DNA from: Neocallimastix lanati (nom. inval.)
Lineage: Eukaryota > Neocallimastigomycota > Neocallimastigomycetes > Neocallimastigales > Neocallimastigaceae
Direction: 5' to 3'
Length of the DNA stretch: 60,000 nt
Assembly: GCA_016946835.1 (NCBI GenBank)
Contig: JACVTC010000002.1
Span: 455,001 to 515,000 of the forward strand
Under the pieces are notes generated by a model, which was given only the letters and a program-made list of their open reading frames with translations, was not told the DNA's origin and did not search any database. Shown piece by piece: positions 55,058 through 60,000 of the stretch. A program made the translations under genes and the position numbers. Position 1 is the stretch's first letter. Every line of letters starts with the position of its first letter.

Positions 55058-55870
55058 TACAACTTTTTCAATTCATATATATCCTGATATTACAAAACCT
55101 TTTATAATAGAATGCGATACAAGTAAATATGCTATTGATGCTGTTCTACCTCTCAAAGAGATAGAACATCATCAATATCATAATAAAGAAAATAATTAAC
55201 ATTCAGAGTATATTACTCTAGAAGTCTATTAAATGCTGAAATTAATTATATCATTAAAGAACTTCTCGTTATAAGGGATGCTTTTATTGCTCAAAGACAT
55301 CTCTTTATTGGCCCTAAATACCAAATTATTGTCTATATACTGATCATGGAAATCTAATATACACATTAGGAGGAAAGGTTGCTAATCAAAGACAGCATAA
55401 ATGGTACCTCTTCTTCCAGGAATATAATTTTATAATAAAGTAGGGACACTGAAACAAAAATAGAAAGCAAGACAGCTTGTCTAGAAGACTTGATTTAGCA
55501 TTTATATTCCTTAAGTTTTTAGATTAGAAATATTAAATAAATATCATAAAAAAGTCAATTGCCGGTCATTTAGGAATTAAAAGAATTTTAAAGTTAATAA
55601 CAAAAAACTTTAGGTGACCTAAAATAAAATAAGACGTAATGCAATATTTAATCTCTTGTCAATCTTGTACAAGAAGCAAAATGAATAAACATAAAAAAAA
55701 AAAAAATATGATCTTCTCCAACCTTTAGATACTCCCAAAAAAAACCTTGGAAATCAATAGAAATTGACTTTTTATGTGGCCTTTCGGAGTCTAAAGGATA
55801 TTCTGTTCTTATGGTAGTAGTAGACCTTTTTTCAAAAAATGATTCACTTAATACCATTTAAACAAATACC
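54960..55870 (+). pseudogene. Ty3/gypsy pol remnant: RT end, RNase H, integrase N-terminus
   Basis: Fragments in order: FFMVECENAFKELK (RT connection), an A run of about 40 (55012-55055), IHIYPDITKPFIIECDTSKYAID, and RNase H pieces including EINYIIKELLVIRDA-like and RHLFIGPKY, then YTDHGNLIYTLGGKV. A KWYLFFQEYNF segment follows, then the integrase zinc-binding GHLGIKRI (His) and SCQSCTRSKMNKHKK (CxxC). The first part of the integrase core has DFLCGLSES-like and VLMVVVDLFSKN. RNase H before integrase is the gypsy order. Dead copy; no LTR identified. Confidence 0.78.
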
Positions 55871-55919
55871 TGAACAAGCATAGGTAAGAGAGCTGTTAAC
55901 CAATAAAATGATATTAGTA

Positions 55920-56310
55920 ATATAAATATTAACTTAATGAAGAAGGTAAAAGCTGCAAATTAGAGTATTAAAAATGGAGAGACAAATAATATAAAACATA
56001 TTTATGAAGTTGGAACATGAGCCTTAAATATATTTGAATTATTAAGAAATAATGAACTTTATCAAAGATATGATAATATGTATAATCAATTTAGAATTAA
56101 TAAAATTCAAGTAAAAGTTACACCAGTTATATAGCAAACATATATAACCAATTTAATGTTCCAACTAATATTTCTACTACATTAAATGATAATGTTGATC
56201 AAGAGCAAAGTATTAATATTCTTAATACTCAAAAAAATAGAAATATTGTTTATTCGATTAATAATGGTGGTTATGTAGATGATATATTAATAACAATTAA
56301 AAAAAAATAA
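55920..56310 (+). pseudogene. Possible jelly-roll capsid relic (CRESS-DNA-virus-like), uncertain
   Basis: A frame with three in-frame stops carries IYEVGT, NIFELLRNN and RYDNMYNQFRINKIQVKV, then after a shift an Asn/Thr-rich strand and GGYVDDI. The Y-x-x-M/Y-x-x-F/Y-R-I-x-x-I-x-V-x-V-x-P pattern is typical of single jelly-roll capsids of circular Rep-encoding ssDNA viruses. This is recognition from motif shape only, without an alignment. No Rep gene is present. The alternative is an unrelated part of the gypsy relic or a host gene fragment. Confidence 0.25.
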
Positions 56311-56329
56311 ATTAGAAATAAATAAATAT

Positions 56330-58085
56330 TAATTAAGTGATATTGGAAATGTAGATTTTATTAATGGAATAATAATGCTTAATTAAATCAAAAGGATGAT
56401 ACTGCATAATTCTTTTACGATTACAATTATTATTCATTAAAACATTATATTTTAAATAATTTTTTAATACTACTTTTTTTTAACCAAATAAATGAATATA
56501 TGTTCATAAATCCTTATCAATATTTTTCGATAAAAAAAATTTTTTTTTTCATAATTGATAATCATTTATTTTTCATTAATTAATAAAAAATAATATATAT
56601 TTTTTTTAAATTATGAATTTCTTCAATTATAATATTAAAATTTAAAGTTCATGAATTTTTTTTTTTTTATCATTAATTTACATAACATATCCGTCATTTT
56701 AAAATTAGTATTTGTAAATATATTAAAAATTAATTTTTTGAACAAAATGTATATTATGTATATTAATAAAAAAAATTTTTTTTTTTTTTATTAAAAAATT
56801 ATGGAATAAAAAGTTTGAATCTTAAATTACATGTATATGAAAAAAAAGTTTAAACCTAAAATGATGTATATATTATACATAAAAAGTTTAATTTTCTTTT
56901 TTTCTTTTAATTTTAAATTTAAATTTAAACGAATATAAAAAATGAAATATAATTTTTTAAATATAAACAATAATTTATATATTTTTATAAAAGGATATTA
57001 ATAAAAGAATTAAAAACCTTAAATGATATATAAACTTTTAATACTAATTATATTCTTTTAAATTATAATGAAATAATATTATTATACTTAAGAATATCTT
57101 AATTATTATATATAAATACAGTTTATTAATAAATATATAAACATAAATTAACACTTATAAATACAACTTTTTAATAATGTTTTAATTTTCCTTAATATTT
57201 TTATCAATATAAAAAATAAAAAAATATATTTAATATATAATTTTCTATTTATTCAAATTTTATTATCTTAAATTAATTTTAATTAACGCACTAACCCTAT
57301 ATAATATCTAATTCATAATGATATATAATTATGTAATTAATTTAATAGTTTCAAAAGAAAATTATATTTCTTATTAATTTAAATGGTTATTAATTAGTTT
57401 TTTCAATATTCAAAAACTATAAAATGTTAAAAAAAAAAAAAAAAAAAGTAATATAAAAAAGATTATAATATAAATATAATATTTAATTTATTAATTAGAT
57501 AATTATAGTAAATATAAAAAGAAATTGATAAACAGCTTAAATGAAAAGCAATATTAACAATATAAATATTTTCAAAAGATAATAAGTAATTCTTTTGTAA
57601 TAATTTTTCTTTTTTTTTTTTTTTTTTTTCTAAATATTATATAGTAGGATTGAAAAAAAAATAGAAAAAGAAAAGTAATATATTCAGATATTTTTGATAT
57701 GAAATAAAGAAAATTATAAACTTTTTGGATAATTTTTTATTATATATATATATATAATTTAAAGTTTTACATATTCAGGACATGTTATTTAAATATAAAA
57801 CCTTTTAATAAACTTTATAATATGTAATTTAGTTATTAAATATATAAATTATTTTTATTTTATTAATAACAAAAGGCAGACAATTTATAAAAAGTATTAT
57901 TATTAAGGATAATATCAATAAAAAATGCAATTAATAGTTTGGTGTATAATTTAATATTGTTTTCCAATTGATAATAATATTATTGTATATGACTATAAGA
58001 TCAAAAATAAAAAAGAAACATATATTAATATAAAAAAGTAAAAAAAAAAAAAAAAAAGAAAAAAAAAATTATACTTTTTAATAAA
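56330..58085. other. AT-rich DNA, no gene recognised
   Basis: Homopolymers (57430, 57605-57630) and AT-rich sequence; no ORF above background, no RNA gene. Confidence 0.55.
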
Positions 58086-58089
58086 CGGA

Positions 58090-58262
<173 letters not shown>

Positions 58263-59205
58263 ATTATTTATTATTTATTATTCAATTATTTATTATTTAA
58301 TATTATTATTTATTATTTTTTAAATAGAGATAATTAAAATTATTAATAATAAAAATATTATTAATTAAAATTATATTTATATTTTTTAAAATTAAAAATT
58401 AAAATTTATATATATTTATTCATTAAAGGAAAAAAAAAAATAAAATAAAATAAAAAAATAAAAAAAAATAAAAATTATAAAAAGATTATATACAATTATT
58501 TATTTTCATTTTTGCTTTATCTTTGATTTCATATATATATACATTTTAGTAATGCTTAGCAACAAAAAAGATTTTAAATTAATAAATTTTAACTTTTCTT
58601 AAAATAATTTAAAATAATTTATAAAAAAAGATAATATTTTATTATATAAAAAAAAAATTTTTTTTTATGTACTTTACATTGTTATTAAATAAATTTTGGA
58701 TTTAAAAGTATAATTCAGAAAAATACATAATTATTGTTATATATATTAATCCATTTTTTTTAAAAAAAAAAGTATTAAATTTTGGAAATAGAGTTACAAA
58801 ATTTTTAAAAGAAAATATAGAATAAAAAAAAAAAGTATTACATATTAAAAAGATACCAAAGAAAAAGAAAATTTTTAAACAATTAACAATTTTATATATA
58901 TATACCTTAATAATTTATAATTATTTTTATAAGATTTTTTTGAAGAAAAACACAATAATAATCAATAATATATTAAGTTAATTATAAATATATAACAAAT
59001 AAGCGCATCATAATCATAATTATAAACATTAAAATACCAAATTAAAAAAAGCAAGGAATTTATATTATTTATATATATATATACAAAATTTAAAGTCTTT
59101 CAGGAAAATTTGAATATTAATAAAAAAAATTCTATTTTCAACATAATTAAAGAGAGAAAGAGCAATTCAATATATAAAATACAATATATATAATAATTAA
59201 TTATT

Positions 59206-59244
<39 letters not shown>

Positions 59245-59256
59245 AGGAATTTTTAA

Positions 59257-59418
59257 ATGAATAGACAAATATCTTCACGTGGTGGAAGTCGTTCAAATCG
59301 TAACATAAATTATTCTTCAGATTCAGTTTCTGGTAATGGTAATTTAATAAATTATAAATTTATATAAATATATATAATAATTAATTTAATATATGTATAT
59401 AATTATATAACTACCATA

Positions 59419-59452
<34 letters not shown>

Positions 59453-60000
59453 TTATTAAATAAATTAAATAGAACATTTATATACAAAGCTATATTTATT
59501 AATCTGATACTTTATAAATTATATAATTTATATATATTTTTATTTTTTATTATATATATTATATAAATAATTTATATATTTTATGATTTTTTTTTTTTTT
59601 TATTTATTTATTTATTGAAAATGAAATGTTAAAAACATAAAAACAATTTTTTTTTTCCTAATTGAATATAAATCATATATAATAATATATAAAAAACAAA
59701 ATATATATATATGGCACCCTTTTTTTTTTTTTTTTTTTGTATAAAATTTGAATATAAAAATTAAAAAAAAAAAAAAAAAAAAAAAAATAATAATAATAAT
59801 AATAATAATAATCTATTGAAGGCTCAAATTTTGTAACCTCAGTATTGATTATTTGTTCCAATTTCACTAATGAAATTAAAGGAATTAACGATGACGAAAA
59901 TGATCCTAATATTATAAGTGAAAATGTTGATAAAAAAAATATATCTACAATGAGACGTCAGCAGGACATCATATATACTCTAATTCAATTGTTTGAACAA
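59257..60000 (+). CDS. 5' end of an unrecognised spliced gene (3' cut by window)
   Basis: Exon 1 (59257-59338) starts ATG after an A-rich leader and encodes MNRQISSRGGSRSNRNINYS, then SDSVSGN, a Ser/Arg/Asn-rich tail. A GT donor at 59339 and an AG acceptor at 59820-59821 define a 483-bp AT-rich intron. Exon 2 (59822-60000) joins in phase (split Gly codon) and stays open to the window end, with FVTSVLIICSNFTNEIKG, an acidic DDENDPN segment and MRRQQDIIYTLIQLFEQ. At least 87 residues. Composition shifts sharply from the surrounding DNA, supporting real exons. No family recognised. ORFs rich in Y and F within the intron are artefacts. Confidence 0.6.

Overview
The window is extremely A+T-rich eukaryotic DNA packed with long homopolymers, micro- and minisatellites and retrotransposons, with very few intact genes. 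The best diagnostic gene is a spliced receptor (8816-12955, minus) that joins a signal peptide and bacterial-type solute-binding domain to a seven-helix class C GPCR. This architecture, asparagine-rich proteins, short AT-rich GT-AG introns and poly-A/T tracts suggest an anaerobic gut fungus (Neocallimastigomycota). That placement is inference from gene type and composition, not from a marker gene.

Layout. 1-537 is the 3' end of an unrecognised Asn/Lys-rich gene. 1009-8359 is a minus-strand Ty1/copia element (gag-protease ORF intact, pol broken by a few small lesions); its 5' LTR is split by a 1.4-kb insertion that has a second, inverted, shortened copy at 628-1008. 8816-12955 is the receptor gene, whose first intron is filled by a composite satellite; 13955-15065 is a decayed paralogue. 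15866-18515 is a foldback-like element with an AAAATA-type array inside inverted repeats. 19786-22923 is a copia-type element with LTRs and a 5-bp target duplication but only gag. 23225-27467 is an LTR element with almost identical LTRs, no pol, a decayed lectin-like coding segment and a long non-coding 3' region made of hairpin modules. 27917-29177 and 33801-34080 are MULE transposase relics. 29880-33275 is a second element (3' LTR only seen) sharing the hairpin region. 34395-34764 is a MITE-like repeat. 36650-39150 is satellite DNA. 40003-48130 is a relic copia element split by a younger copia copy (42964-47150) that has a target duplication but no integrase. 54130-55870 is a Ty3/gypsy relic, followed by a possible jelly-roll capsid relic (about 55920-56310). 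59257-60000 is the 5' end of an unrecognised spliced gene.

Shared logic. At least four LTR elements have the same primer-binding site directly after the LTR. It matches the complement of the anticodon arm of tRNA-Lys(CUU), so they probably form one copia superfamily primed by an internal tRNA fragment. Elements lacking pol (19786-22923, 23225-27467) or integrase (42964-47150) still have LTR pairs and target duplications. They look like non-autonomous members moved in trans by autonomous relatives such as the one at 1009-8359.

Most novel signal: the 3' non-coding regions at 25480-27220 and 31380-33060 share three hairpin types in which loops are conserved while stems change in a compensating way. 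This points to a selected RNA structure in these elements.
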